In this document: piece by piece, positions 34,731 through 43,777 of the stretch | Position numbering within the stretch: position 1 is the stretch's first letter | Layout of the letters: each line of letters opens with the position of its first letter | Assembly (NCBI RefSeq): GCF_013408825.1 | Contig: NZ_JACCBZ010000001.1 | Location: forward strand, 1 to 64,000 | Direction of reading: 5' to 3' | From: Mucilaginibacter tundrae | GTDB taxonomy: Bacteria > Bacteroidota > Bacteroidia > Sphingobacteriales > Sphingobacteriaceae | DNA: 64,000 bases | Program-made: the position numbers and the translations under genes | Notes under the pieces: model-generated | Database searches by the model: none | What the model saw: the letters and a program-made list of their open reading frames with translations, nothing else | Told to the model about the DNA's origin: nothing

Positions 34731-37700
34731 ATGTCAGACAAGCAGGTTTTTCAAGCTGATTCTAAGGGGCGGTGGCTCCGTTTTAAATGGGTTAGCCGTA
34801 TATTAATATTGGTACTTGCCAGCGCTTTAGTTGCTGCTGCAATTGCCATTACATCAAAACAATATCCAGCACTTCCTAATTTGAATGAGGCACCAAAAGC
34901 TTTAACCAAAGAAAGTATCGAGGCTTTAAAAAAGACAGCCAAATACAAAAAGTTCACCATACAGGTAAACGAAATTAAAAAGCTGGAACGTGCAAAACGC
35001 CTCCATCAACTTAAACAGCCAAACAATAAGGATCGCATTAACGCAGGGTTCTACATGCCGTGGGATCCGCAGGCCTACAACTCCCTTGCCGACCACATGG
35101 GCAAGCTGGATATGGTGGTTAGCGAAGGATTTTCCATTACACAAAACGCTGATACCATTACTTCTAATATTGATACAGGGCTAATAAGGCTTAACAAGCG
35201 ATATAAAAAACCGGTACTCATCTCTATTTCAAACTATGTTAACTACAGCAGCAATACCGGTGATTTTGACACCAAAGATGTTGATCGCATTATAAAAAGT
35301 AAAAAATCACGCGCTGCATTTATAGGCAGTATTGTAAGGGCATTAACTAAATATAATTTTAAAGGGATCGATCTTGATTTTGATAACATCATCAATCGCA
35401 ATACGCCAAATTATATAGAGTTTGAAAAAGAACTTTACGCTACCCTGCATGCCCATAATATGCTGGTTACCCAAAATGTGGTACCTGATGATGAGCAATA
35501 TGATTTGGTAAAGCTGGCCACTATGAACGACTTCCTGTTCATTATGGCTATTGACCAGCATAATGAAAACAGTAACGCCGGTGAACTATCAAACCAACAT
35601 TGGGTTGAAGAGATCCTGGATGATGTGTGCTCTAAAATTCCAAGTGAAAAAGTAATTTTAACGATACAAGGTGGCGCTTATGATTGGCCTGCAAAAAGTA
35701 TTGGTAAAACCATAGGCTACCAACAGGCCATAAGTACCGCGCAGGAAATGAAGAGCAAGATCAGTTATGATCCAAGTTCTGCAAACCTGCACTATAGTTA
35801 TTTGGGCGAGGATAGCCTTACCCATACCGTATACTTTACCGATGCCGCTACTAATTTCAACATCATCCGTATGGCTGATGATTGGGCTACCGGAGGCGTG
35901 GCTTTATGGCGTTTAGGTTCAGAAGATCCGCGTTTATGGACCTTCTTCCAGAAGAACTTATCTATCGATTCATTAAGAAAAACAGGGGTTGATATTAAAG
36001 GGTTAATACAGGTTGGGTTAAATAACCGTATTGATTATACAGGTGATGGTGAGGTATTAGATTTGGTAACTACTCCCGTAGCAGGCCAAATCAATGTAAA
36101 CCTGGACCCTTCAAGTTTTATTATTACTAATCAGCAATACATTAAACTGCCAACCAAATATGTTATCCGCCGTTACGGTTATGCCCCCGGCAAAATATGT
36201 TTGACATTTGATGATGGACCTGATCCTGAATTTACACCACGTATATTAGATATTTTAAAACGTGAGCATGTTCCCGCCGCATTTTTTGTGGTAGGATCAA
36301 TGGCTGAAAAAAACATACAGATACTGCGTCGAGAGTTTGATGAAGGCCATGAAATTGGTAACCACACGTATTATCACCCTGATATCTCCACCATCAGTTT
36401 GGAGCGCGTAAACCTGGAATTGAATGCAACGCGTCGTATTATTGAGTCGGTAACCGGTCGTAGCACCATTTTATTCCGCCCGCCATATAATGCTGATGCT
36501 GAGCCGCAAACACTGGCCGAAATTATCCCGGTTGCTGAGGCGCGCAGGCAAAGCTATATAACAGTTGGTGAATCTATTGACCCATGGGATTGGTATCCCG
36601 GTGTTACTGCTGATAGTATTATTGCCCGTGTGGAAAGGCAAAAAGACGCCGGTTCATTCCTGTTATTACATGATGCCGGTGGTGAAACACGCGAGCAAAC
36701 CGTTAAGGCGTTGCCCGAGATCATACACTTTTTCAAAAGCCATGGTTATCAGTTTACTACTATTGCCGATGTATTGCACAAAACCAAAGCCGAATTAATG
36801 CCACCTATTAAGGATGATGCAAACAGCGGGTTTGTGGGTTTCTTTTACAACATTTATGTAAACGGGTCATTTTATCTTAACTGGTTTCTAATTTATCTGT
36901 TTCTTACCGCCATATTTTTGGCATTGGGCAGGGTTGTACTTATTGGCATACTTGCTTCAAAACAATATGCTGACAGCAAAAAATATAATGCTTTAAAACC
37001 GGATGACATTCAATTACCACCGGTAAGCATTATTGTGCCCGGTTATAACGAAGAGGTTACAGTGGTTAAAACGATCGATAGTTTATTAAAAACTGATTAT
37101 CCTGATTTCGAGATCATATTCATTAATGATGGATCAAAGGATAAAACGCTTGAAATTGTAACCAAAGCCTTTGGCGATAACCCTTTGGTGCAGATATTGG
37201 ATAAACCAAATGGAGGTAAAGCATCAGCTTTAAACTTTGGTATATCGCATGCCAAAAACGCGTTTGTGGTTTGTATTGATGCCGATACACAGCTAAAAAC
37301 GGATGCTGTTTTCCATTTGATGACCTATTTCATTGATGAAGAAATTGGCGCGGTGGCAGGTACGGTTAAAGTTGGTAATACGCATAATATGATCACCAAC
37401 TTCCAGGCTATTGAGTACATCACCGCCCAGAATATGGACAGGCGCGCATTCGACCTGATCAATAGTATTACCGTAGTTCCGGGCGCGATAGGCGCATTCC
37501 GTAAATCTGCTATTTTCAAGGCTGGTGGTTTTACTTATGATACTTTAGCTGAGGATTGCGATTTAACCATGCGCATACTAAAAGCAGGTTATGTAGTTAA
37601 AAATTGTGCTGAAGCAATCGCTTATACCGAAGCGCCTGAAACCGTTAACATCCTGCTTAAACAGCGTTTCCGCTGGAGCTTTGGGGTAATACAAAGCTTC

Positions 37701-38102
37701 TGGAAAAATAAGGATGCATTGTTCAATAAGAAATATAAATTCTTTGGAATGATAGGCATGCCTAACATTTTGTTATTCCAGATCATATTGCCGTTGTTCT
37801 CGCCTATTGCCGATTTACTGATGATTTTCGGCTTGTTTGGCGGGCATCCGGGGAATACATTATTCTTCTACGTGTTATTTATATTGGTCGATTTTATCGT
37901 AGGTATTATTGCATTCTGGATGGAGAAAGAGGATTACAGGAAGCTGCTTTACATTATCCCTCAGCGTTTTATTTGGCGCCAGTTGATGTATTATGTATTG
38001 TTTAAATCAATCCGCAGAGCCGTAAAAGGCGAACTTAGCGGTTGGGGTACAGTAAAACGTACAGGTACGGTAACGATGAAGGAAGAGACTGTGAAAAAAT
38101 AG
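34731..38102 (+). CDS. GH18-like / polysaccharide deacetylase / GT2 fusion
   Basis: A 1123-residue three-domain protein. After a membrane helix (about 20-42) comes a GH18-like TIM barrel (about 95-410) ending in GVALWRLGSEDP. Its catalytic motif reads GIDLDFDN (D214-x-D216-x-D218), with Asp at the usual catalytic Glu. Next is a complete NodB deacetylase (about 480-690): TFDDGPD (D494, D495), zinc ligands H545 and H549, FRPPYN and LLLHD. After a helix near 705-745 a processive GT2 follows (about 760-1000) with DAD (850-852), ED (941-942) and QRFRW (978-982), then C-terminal helices. The combination resembles PgaB plus PgaC in one chain: synthesis, deacetylation and perhaps trimming of a poly-N-acetylhexosamine. 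Confidence 0.85.
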   Translation: MSDKQVFQADSKGRWLRFKWVSRILILVLASALVAAAIAITSKQYPALPNLNEAPKALTKESIEALKKTAKYKKFTIQVNEIKKLERAKRLHQLKQPNNKDRINAGFYMPWDPQAYNSLADHMGKLDMVVSEGFSITQNADTITSNIDTGLIRLNKRYKKPVLISISNYVNYSSNTGDFDTKDVDRIIKSKKSRAAFIGSIVRALTKYNFKGIDLDFDNIINRNTPNYIEFEKELYATLHAHNMLVTQNVVPDDEQYDLVKLATMNDFLFIMAIDQHNENSNAGELSNQHWVEEILDDVCSKIPSEKVILTIQGGAYDWPAKSIGKTIGYQQAISTAQEMKSKISYDPSSANLHYSYLGEDSLTHTVYFTDAATNFNIIRMADDWATGGVALWRLGSEDPRLWTFFQKNLSIDSLRKTGVDIKGLIQVGLNNRIDYTGDGEVLDLVTTPVAGQINVNLDPSSFIITNQQYIKLPTKYVIRRYGYAPGKICLTFDDGPDPEFTPRILDILKREHVPAAFFVVGSMAEKNIQILRREFDEGHEIGNHTYYHPDISTISLERVNLELNATRRIIESVTGRSTILFRPPYNADAEPQTLAEIIPVAEARRQSYITVGESIDPWDWYPGVTADSIIARVERQKDAGSFLLLHDAGGETREQTVKALPEIIHFFKSHGYQFTTIADVLHKTKAELMPPIKDDANSGFVGFFYNIYVNGSFYLNWFLIYLFLTAIFLALGRVVLIGILASKQYADSKKYNALKPDDIQLPPVSIIVPGYNEEVTVVKTIDSLLKTDYPDFEIIFINDGSKDKTLEIVTKAFGDNPLVQILDKPNGGKASALNFGISHAKNAFVVCIDADTQLKTDAVFHLMTYFIDEEIGAVAGTVKVGNTHNMITNFQAIEYITAQNMDRRAFDLINSITVVPGAIGAFRKSAIFKAGGFTYDTLAEDCDLTMRILKAGYVVKNCAEAIAYTEAPETVNILLKQRFRWSFGVIQSFWKNKDALFNKKYKFFGMIGMPNILLFQIILPLFSPIADLLMIFGLFGGHPGNTLFFYVLFILVDFIVGIIAFWMEKEDYRKLLYIIPQRFIWRQLMYYVLFKSIRRAVKGELSGWGTVKRTGTVTMKEETVKK

Positions 38103-38110
38103 TTTTGTTT

Positions 38111-38198
38111 TTGTCATTGCAAGCGGAGCGTGGCAATCTCGTAGCTTTGCAGATTCAAGTGCATCTCTACGAGATTGCTTCGTTCCTCGCAATGACAA
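38111..38198. repeat. Palindromic intergenic repeat, TTGTCATTGC type
   Basis: Left arm 38111-38144 and right arm 38167-38198 pair imperfectly over about 30 bases (ends TTGTCATTGC and GCAATGACAA; inner GCAATCTCGTAG/CTACGAGATTGC perfect). It lies between the convergent GT2-fusion gene and ispF, where it may act as a shared terminator. Same family as 6371-6446 and 30826-30917. Confidence 0.75.
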
Positions 38199-38215
38199 TT
38201 GAAAAAGAAATCAAC

Positions 38216-38698
38216 TTAGCTGCGCTCTATCAAACACACAGCGTAAGCAACAACGCCTTCTTCTCGGCCTATAAATCCTAATTGCTCGTTAGTAGTAGCC
38301 TTGATGGAAATATCATCCTCGCTAATGCCCGCGGCTTTAGCAATATTTACCTTCATGGCCGAGATATGTGGGTTTATTTTTGGTGCTTCAAGACAAACCA
38401 TAGCATCTATGTTGCCGATTTCCCAGTTCTTTTCTTTTAACAATTGTACTACATGCTGCAATAATACCAGGCTGCTAATGCCTTTCCACCGGGCGTCAGT
38501 ATTAGAAAAATGAAACCCAATATCGCGCAGATTAGCTGCGCCCAGCAAAGCATCGCAAATAGCATGTAAAAGCACATCAGCATCCGAATGACCAAAAGCG
38601 CCTGAATGATGCTTTAAATTAACTCCGCCTAAAACAAAAGGGTGCTGTTCCTTTAACTGGTGTACATCAAACCCAAAACCTACTTTAATTTTCCCCAC
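38216..38698 (-). CDS. ispF: 2-C-methyl-D-erythritol 2,4-cyclodiphosphate synthase
   Basis: A 160-residue IspF, which makes MEcPP in the non-mevalonate isoprenoid pathway. The metal-binding GFGFDVHQL (D11, H13), the AFGHSDADVLLHAICDALLGA segment, DIGFHFSNTDARWKG and the C-terminal TTNEQLGFIGREEGV are all family hallmarks. Length is normal (about 160). The start is a GTG at 38698, two bases after the porV stop codon, so translation is probably coupled to porV. Confidence 0.96.
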   Translation of the reverse strand: MGKIKVGFGFDVHQLKEQHPFVLGGVNLKHHSGAFGHSDADVLLHAICDALLGAANLRDIGFHFSNTDARWKGISSLVLLQHVVQLLKEKNWEIGNIDAMVCLEAPKINPHISAMKVNIAKAAGISEDDISIKATTNEQLGFIGREEGVVAYAVCLIERS

Positions 38699-38700
38699 TG

Positions 38701-39804
38701 TTATTTAGTACCGCCAAAGCTGGCTGTTAATGAAAAACGTAATGTATTAGCCAGAGGGCTATTTTGCTGGCTAGCCGCCAGGTATGAAAAATCAAACCCG
38801 AAATCGTTATATTTAAACCCAACGCCAAGTGTTAAATAATGGCGGCCGCCTACCGCGTTATTTTCAAAATAATAACCGCTACGCAATGCAAATACCTGGT
38901 TATACCAAAATTCGCCGCCTACAGAGTAATAGATCTCTTTAAACTCCTCGGCAGCGCTAACATCCGAAAAAGATTGAAAAATACCAGCCGGAACTGATAC
39001 ATCACTATTGGCGTTGCTTGGCACTAAAAGCTTGTTAACATCGGCAGTTAACGTAAATGTACTAAGATCGTCCAGCGCCCAGGTATTAGCTGCACCTATA
39101 CGCAAATTGGTAGGTAAATACTCAGCAGGCCCGGATGTAGAATAGCTTACTTTAGAGCCTATGTTTGATATATCTGTACCAAATGCAAATAATCCTCCAT
39201 CTCCGCTTGGTTGTTTATAGTATGCGGATACATCAGCAGCTACAGCATTGCCCGCACCCTGTGTTGGGGTTGACGCGGAACCATCTGATATATTGGAGTG
39301 GATATAACGTAAGGTCAATCCTAATGAAAAATCATCACCAAATTTTCGCGCCAGCGATACATCAAATGCAAATTCAGACGGCGTAAAATTTCCTAATTGT
39401 TCATTTTCATTACCTGTTTGCTGTACGGTACCTATATTAAAATAGCGTAACGATGCACCTATAGTATTACGGTCATCTATTTTATGAGCGAAACTCAGGT
39501 ATGACAAACTAATGTCGGGTGCCAGGTTACGCAACCACGGGCTGTATGATACTCCTACGACATCATTATCAGGAATGAAAGCAAGTTTTGATGGGTTCCA
39601 ATAGTTGGCATTTACATCAGGAGAAAGTGCCACCCCCGCGTCACCCATCGCACCTGAGCGTGAATCAGGAGATATAGTTAAGGAAGGTACCGCTATAGGG
39701 ATAGCGTTGCCGTTACTACCATTTAAAGTAGTTTGCGCAAAGGTAAAAACCGGCAATAACAATATAACAGAAACAAGCAGACCTTTTTTGGTAAAAAATA
39801 TCAT
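38701..39804 (-). CDS. porV: Type IX secretion outer-membrane protein PorV
   Basis: A 367-residue outer-membrane beta-barrel with a signal peptide (about 1-23, ending TFAQ). The sequence SRSGAMGDAGVALSPDVNANYWNPSKLAF is the PorV/LptO hallmark and the many alternating strands fit a FadL-like barrel. PorV shuttles type IX secretion substrates to the attachment complex with PorU. Here it is paired with ispF downstream and diverges from gldJ, with no porU in the window. A TATTTTTG box lies about 75 bases upstream. Confidence 0.9.
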   Translation of the reverse strand: MIFFTKKGLLVSVILLLPVFTFAQTTLNGSNGNAIPIAVPSLTISPDSRSGAMGDAGVALSPDVNANYWNPSKLAFIPDNDVVGVSYSPWLRNLAPDISLSYLSFAHKIDDRNTIGASLRYFNIGTVQQTGNENEQLGNFTPSEFAFDVSLARKFGDDFSLGLTLRYIHSNISDGSASTPTQGAGNAVAADVSAYYKQPSGDGGLFAFGTDISNIGSKVSYSTSGPAEYLPTNLRIGAANTWALDDLSTFTLTADVNKLLVPSNANSDVSVPAGIFQSFSDVSAAEEFKEIYYSVGGEFWYNQVFALRSGYYFENNAVGGRHYLTLGVGFKYNDFGFDFSYLAASQQNSPLANTLRFSLTASFGGTK

Positions 39805-39879
39805 CGAAAAAATTTAAGTTAAATCTTCATTATAAAAACACCTTCCGGTTTACAAGCATAAACATAAAAGCTTTTAACC

Positions 39880-39887
39880 CAAAAATA
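39880..39887 (-). promoter_or_regulatory. TAnnTTTG -7 box for porV
   Basis: TATTTTTG on the minus strand, 75 bases before the porV ATG, in the divergent porV/gldJ region. No clear -33 element at standard spacing. Confidence 0.4.
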
Positions 39888-39948
39888 TTTGTGTAAATGT
39901 AACACATCTTGCACTCTTTACGTTTAAAAGCCTAAACAGGTTTTTTAA

Positions 39949-39979
39949 TTTGACCTGCAAGGTATAAAAGTTAGCTTTT
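39949..39979 (+). promoter_or_regulatory. Bacteroidota promoter for gldJ
   Basis: TTTG (39949-39952), 19 bases, then TAGCTTTT (39972-39979), one mismatch from TTTG-N19-TAnnTTTG. The predicted start near 39986 gives a leader of about 50 nt. Confidence 0.5.
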
Positions 39980-40036
39980 TACCCAAATGTTTTTAAATTT
40001 ACACTTCTAAAAATCTTTTAATATAACTGTAAAAAT

Positions 40037-41689
40037 ATGAAAATACTTTTTACTAAAGCTGCTTTTGTGATGTTGGGTGTTGTAGCCTTGTTGAGCAGTT
40101 GTTCGAAAAAACAGCAGTCTGAAAAAACCGGTATCCCTTACAATGACAGGGCTAATGGATCTTATACCAAGTTTCGCCAAACCCATCCTTCACCGGGCCC
40201 GGGCTTGGTTCCTATTGAAGGCGGTACATTTGTTTTAGGCGGCAGCGCTGATCAGGACGTAACTTTTGATTATAATAATGTTCGTAAACGCGTTACGATC
40301 CCTTCTTTTTATATGGATGAAACTGAAGTTTCAAACCAGGATTGGCTGGATTATCTGCACTGGATAAGTGTTACTTTCCCTGATGACCATGAGTTATATT
40401 ACAACGCCTTGCCTGATACATTAGTATGGCGCAGGCCTTTATCATACAATGAGCCTTACGTACAAAATTACTTAAGGCACCCTGCTTTTCAGGACTACCC
40501 GGTTGTTGGCGTATCATGGGATCAGGCACAGGATTATTGCCAATGGCGCACCGACCGTGCCAACGAATTTATTTTACAACAAAAAGGCATATTGGCATCG
40601 GCTAAAGATAATAAAGGTAAAGCTCCTGCTGCATCCGCGGCAGCTACAGGCCATGCACCGTTTAACACTGATATGTACCTGAATGGCCAATACAGAGGCG
40701 CGGGTATAGATGGTAAAAAAATGTTGCCTGATTTGAACGCTGGCAATACTACAGGAAAAGGAAAATCTGTAAGGCCTGTGCGTTTAGAAGACGGTATATT
40801 GAAACAAGCTTACCGTTTGCCAACAGAAGCTGAGTGGGAATACGCGGCTTTAGCATTAGCCGGAAATACAGAATTTGAAAATATTAACGATGGTAAAGTA
40901 TATCCATGGAACGGCTTAGGTGTACGTTCGCCTAAAAAAGCAACCCGTGGTATGATATTAGCCAACTTTAAACGCGGCGAAGGTGATAACGCGGGCGTTG
41001 GTGGTTATTTGAATGATAAGGCTGATATAACCGCGCCTGTACGTTCATATCCTCCTAATGATTTTGGTTTATATAATATGGCAGGTAATGTTAATGAATG
41101 GGTACAAGATACTTACCGCCAAACTTCATCTGATGAGGTTGATGATTTTAACCCTTTTCGTGGTAACGAGTATACTAACAAACGTTTAGCTGACCCTGTT
41201 AAAGGCATTTACGCTAAAGATAAATATGGCCACCCTATAAAGGACGCCGCTACATCACGTAAAAAATTAACTTATGCCGAGCTTATCGCTTCACAAGGCG
41301 GAACACCTCCAGCAACAACGAATGGTGCTCCAACTGTGGCAGGACAACCTGCAAATGCTAACTCTGCTGCTCCGCCGCTTAGAAGTGATTTGGTTGGCAA
41401 ACCGTACAATGCCGATCAAAGGGGGTATAACGATACAGTAAACCGTGTATTATATGGCACAACTACTTTAGCTCATGATCAATCTAAAGTTTACAAAGGT
41501 GGTTCATGGAACGATTTGGCTTATTGGTTAAATCCTGCAACCCGTCGTTTTATGGACGAGGACGAATCAAGTGCCGAAGTTGGTTTCCGTTGCGCAATGG
41601 ACCTTGTAGGTTCTCCGGAAATACATCCACAAGGAAAACCTCATTTTAAAGTTAAAAGCGCAAAAGCATTTAAAGCTGCTTCTAATTAG
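40037..41689 (+). CDS. gldJ: Gliding/T9SS lipoprotein GldJ
   Basis: A 550-residue lipoprotein: signal peptide with lipobox LLSSC (Cys22), then a formylglycine-generating-enzyme (SUMF1-like) fold running from PGLVPIEGGTFVLGG (about 55-70) through YMDETEVSNQDW, YPVVGVSWDQAQDYC, YRLPTEAEWEYAA and NMAGNVNEWV to KGGSWND and EVGFRCAMD. GldJ is needed for gliding, for the T9SS ring and for stability of other Gld proteins. GldK is similar, but the TGIPYNDRANG and PGLVPIEGGTF start is GldJ-like. Its neighbour porV supports the assignment. An insertion rich in Ala, Pro and Asn (about 420-460) interrupts the fold. Confidence 0.9.
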   Translation: MKILFTKAAFVMLGVVALLSSCSKKQQSEKTGIPYNDRANGSYTKFRQTHPSPGPGLVPIEGGTFVLGGSADQDVTFDYNNVRKRVTIPSFYMDETEVSNQDWLDYLHWISVTFPDDHELYYNALPDTLVWRRPLSYNEPYVQNYLRHPAFQDYPVVGVSWDQAQDYCQWRTDRANEFILQQKGILASAKDNKGKAPAASAAATGHAPFNTDMYLNGQYRGAGIDGKKMLPDLNAGNTTGKGKSVRPVRLEDGILKQAYRLPTEAEWEYAALALAGNTEFENINDGKVYPWNGLGVRSPKKATRGMILANFKRGEGDNAGVGGYLNDKADITAPVRSYPPNDFGLYNMAGNVNEWVQDTYRQTSSDEVDDFNPFRGNEYTNKRLADPVKGIYAKDKYGHPIKDAATSRKKLTYAELIASQGGTPPATTNGAPTVAGQPANANSAAPPLRSDLVGKPYNADQRGYNDTVNRVLYGTTTLAHDQSKVYKGGSWNDLAYWLNPATRRFMDEDESSAEVGFRCAMDLVGSPEIHPQGKPHFKVKSAKAFKAASN

Positions 41690-41714
41690 GCTTTAAGACT
41701 TTATAAAAATAGGA

Positions 41715-41747
41715 AAGGCGAAAGGTAATATACCTTTCGCCTTTTTA
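41715..41747 (+). terminator. Terminator after gldJ
   Basis: A 13-bp perfect stem AAGGCGAAAGGTA (41715-41727) with TACCTTTCGCCTT (41731-41743), followed by TTTATT. Strong plus-strand terminator 26 bases after the gldJ stop; it may also serve the convergent biotin carrier gene. Confidence 0.8.
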
Positions 41748-41795
41748 TTGGATTTTTTTACTTACACGGAGCGCCAATTATATAGAATCAGCCAA

Positions 41796-42296
41796 TTATT
41801 TAAATAAAAGCAAAACCTGCCCTTTTTCTACTTTATCGCCCGGCTTTATTTTAACCGTTTTAACTACTACATCAGCGCTAGCTTTAATAATATTCTCCAT
41901 TTTCATGGCCTCTAAAATGAACAAGTTATCACCTTTAAGCACTTCACTCCCCTCAGTAACAAATACCTTTAGCACCATACCGGGCATCGGAGCCTTTACC
42001 TCACTAATTTTTGCGCTGTTAAGATTATTTAATCCTAGCTTCTCCAGCAAAACATCAAACTGATCTTTTACCGATATTATATATAGATTATTGTTGACTT
42101 TTATTTCTGCGGTTTTATCGGCAACATTGAAACTCACCACCTCGGCATTATATGACTTCAAACGGTCAATAATATGATAAGCTGAAGCATTTATTTGCTT
42201 TATATCAGCATTAACAATCTCGCCGTTGATCAATATTTCATCGTTATTCTTATCAATCTCGAAATTATACTTATGATTGACCTTAACCTGTATCAT
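41796..42296 (-). CDS. Biotin/lipoyl carrier protein (acyl-CoA carboxylase type)
   Basis: A 166-residue carrier protein. The C-terminal biotinyl domain (about 98-166) contains EAMKMEN with K132 as the modified lysine, preceded by KAPMPGMVLKV. The N-terminal 90 residues form a separate beta-rich region. This arrangement is like the biotin carboxyl carrier part of propionyl-CoA or methylmalonyl-CoA decarboxylase-type carboxylases, not AccB (which has AMKLMN). No carboxylase subunits are adjacent in the window; they may lie elsewhere. Sequence ends in GQVLLLFK as usual. Confidence 0.88.
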   Translation of the reverse strand: MIQVKVNHKYNFEIDKNNDEILINGEIVNADIKQINASAYHIIDRLKSYNAEVVSFNVADKTAEIKVNNNLYIISVKDQFDVLLEKLGLNNLNSAKISEVKAPMPGMVLKVFVTEGSEVLKGDNLFILEAMKMENIIKASADVVVKTVKIKPGDKVEKGQVLLLFK

Positions 42297-42400
42297 TGTC
42301 CGCTGATTTAAATGATTATTGGATTACGTTGATTGGTTTTGCTAATTTAATCGTTTTCATTCATCAACGAAATCTGTTAATCAAATAAATCAACGGCCGG

Positions 42401-43066
42401 TTAGCGGTTTGTAAAGATATATTGAATTAGATTAGCACCCATTTTTAGCGCTTTTAAGCGCGTTTCCTGGCTATCACCCGCATAGGTTCCATAATCTTCC
42501 CAACCATTACCTAAATCGCATTGATAATCATAAAAACACACTAATCGGCCCTTATATATCAGGCCGAAACCTTGAGCTCTTTTGCCGTCGTGCTCGTGCA
42601 CTTTGGGCAGGCCGTTTGGGAAATCATATTTTTGATGGTAGATGGGATAATTCAGAGGCAACTCCACAAAGTCCAGTTCAGGAAAAACCTTTTTCATTTG
42701 TGGGCGGATAAACTGGTCGAGCCCATAATTATCACAGATATGCAAAAAGCCACCGCCAGTTAAATATGCCCGCAGGTTTTTCGCCTCCTGATCGGAGAAG
42801 ATCACGTTACCATGCCCGGTCATAAAAACGAAGGGGTAATTAAATATCTCGGCACTCCCAACTTCTACCGTTTCATCCTGTATCTGGAAATTGGTTTTTA
42901 AATTATCGTTGCAAAACTTAGCCAGGTTGGGCAAGGCTGTGCGGTCGCCGTACCAGTCGCCGCCACCATTGTATTTAAGTTTGGCCATTTTATAAGTAGG
43001 GTCGCTAAAGCTGCTCATCAAAAGCAACGCTACTAAAGCGGTTACAACATAAATGCCTTTGTTCAT
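42401..43066 (-). CDS. DUF4159 family protein
   Basis: A 221-residue protein with a signal peptide (about 1-21) followed by a DUF4159 domain: YNGGGDWYG, then PFVFMTGHGNVIFSDQE and LRAYLTGGGFLHICDNYG, ThuA-like glutamine-amidotransferase fold segments without the catalytic Cys. DUF4159 proteins often sit in MoxR/VWA gene clusters; here the neighbours are rsmE and a transporter, with 2 bases between this ATG and the rsmE stop. Probably exported; function unknown. Confidence 0.8.
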   Translation of the reverse strand: MNKGIYVVTALVALLLMSSFSDPTYKMAKLKYNGGGDWYGDRTALPNLAKFCNDNLKTNFQIQDETVEVGSAEIFNYPFVFMTGHGNVIFSDQEAKNLRAYLTGGGFLHICDNYGLDQFIRPQMKKVFPELDFVELPLNYPIYHQKYDFPNGLPKVHEHDGKRAQGFGLIYKGRLVCFYDYQCDLGNGWEDYGTYAGDSQETRLKALKMGANLIQYIFTNR

Positions 43067-43068
43067 AA

Positions 43069-43776
43069 TTATCGATTTAAAAAATTTGCTTCAAAGCATG
43101 CTTCCAGCGCAGCGGTTTCAGTGCGCAGGCGGCTCTCTCCTAAAGTTATAGCTTTAAAACCATTACTTAACGCATCATCTATCTCTTTTGGTGTAAAATC
43201 ACCCTCCGGGCCTATTAAAATTAAATACTTACCCCCGGGCGTGATGGCTTGTTTCAGGTTTGTCTTATTCCCTAATTCACAGTGCGCTATGAATTTTTGT
43301 CCGCCAAATTCATGCGTTAATAGTTTAGTTAAAAGTTCCGGCTCGTTTAAAACAGGATGATATGCTTTTAACGATTGCTTTATTGCTGCGGTAATGATCT
43401 TATTAAGGCGGTCTGTTTTAGCTTCCTTGCGTTCTGATCTTTGACAAACTATAAGCGATATTTCATCGATACCGATTTCGGTGGCTTTCTCTAAAAACCA
43501 TTCCAGGCGTTCAATATTTTTTGTTGGGGCGATGGCAATATGCAAGTAATGATTGCGCTTGTTATACGCTGTTGTAACCGAGTTTATTTGAAGAATGGTG
43601 CGCTTAGGATGCGCATCATTTATCTCAGCCGAATATAAACCACCGCGGCCGTCTATCAATTGTACTTTATCACCAACGTTTAACCGAAGCACCCGTATGG
43701 CGTGCTTGCTTTCCTCTTCGTTCAGAAAATATTGGGGATGTGTTGGCTGTATGTCAGGAGTGTAGAACAGATGCAT
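43069..43776 (-). CDS. rsmE: 16S rRNA (uracil-1498-N3)-methyltransferase
   Basis: A 235-residue SPOUT methyltransferase. The SAM-binding knot is seen as LILIGPEGDFTPKEIDDAL (about 183-201) and ITLGESRLRTETAAL (about 208-222), both RsmE hallmarks; the N-terminal PUA-like domain (SKHAIRVLRLNVGDKVQLIDGRG) binds RNA. It modifies U1498 of 16S rRNA. One base separates it from the transporter gene upstream and two from the DUF4159 gene downstream, so the three are one operon. Confidence 0.95.
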   Translation of the reverse strand: MHLFYTPDIQPTHPQYFLNEEESKHAIRVLRLNVGDKVQLIDGRGGLYSAEINDAHPKRTILQINSVTTAYNKRNHYLHIAIAPTKNIERLEWFLEKATEIGIDEISLIVCQRSERKEAKTDRLNKIITAAIKQSLKAYHPVLNEPELLTKLLTHEFGGQKFIAHCELGNKTNLKQAITPGGKYLILIGPEGDFTPKEIDDALSNGFKAITLGESRLRTETAALEACFEANFLNR

Positions 43777-43777
43777 A

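Noticed and set aside
40037..41689. Assignment as GldK
   Set aside because: The N-terminal region and position next to porV fit GldJ better; gldL, gldM and gldN, which follow gldK, are absent.
41796..42296. Assignment as AccB
   Set aside because: The modified site is EAMKMEN, not the AccB-type EAMKLMN, and no accC or carboxyltransferase gene is near.
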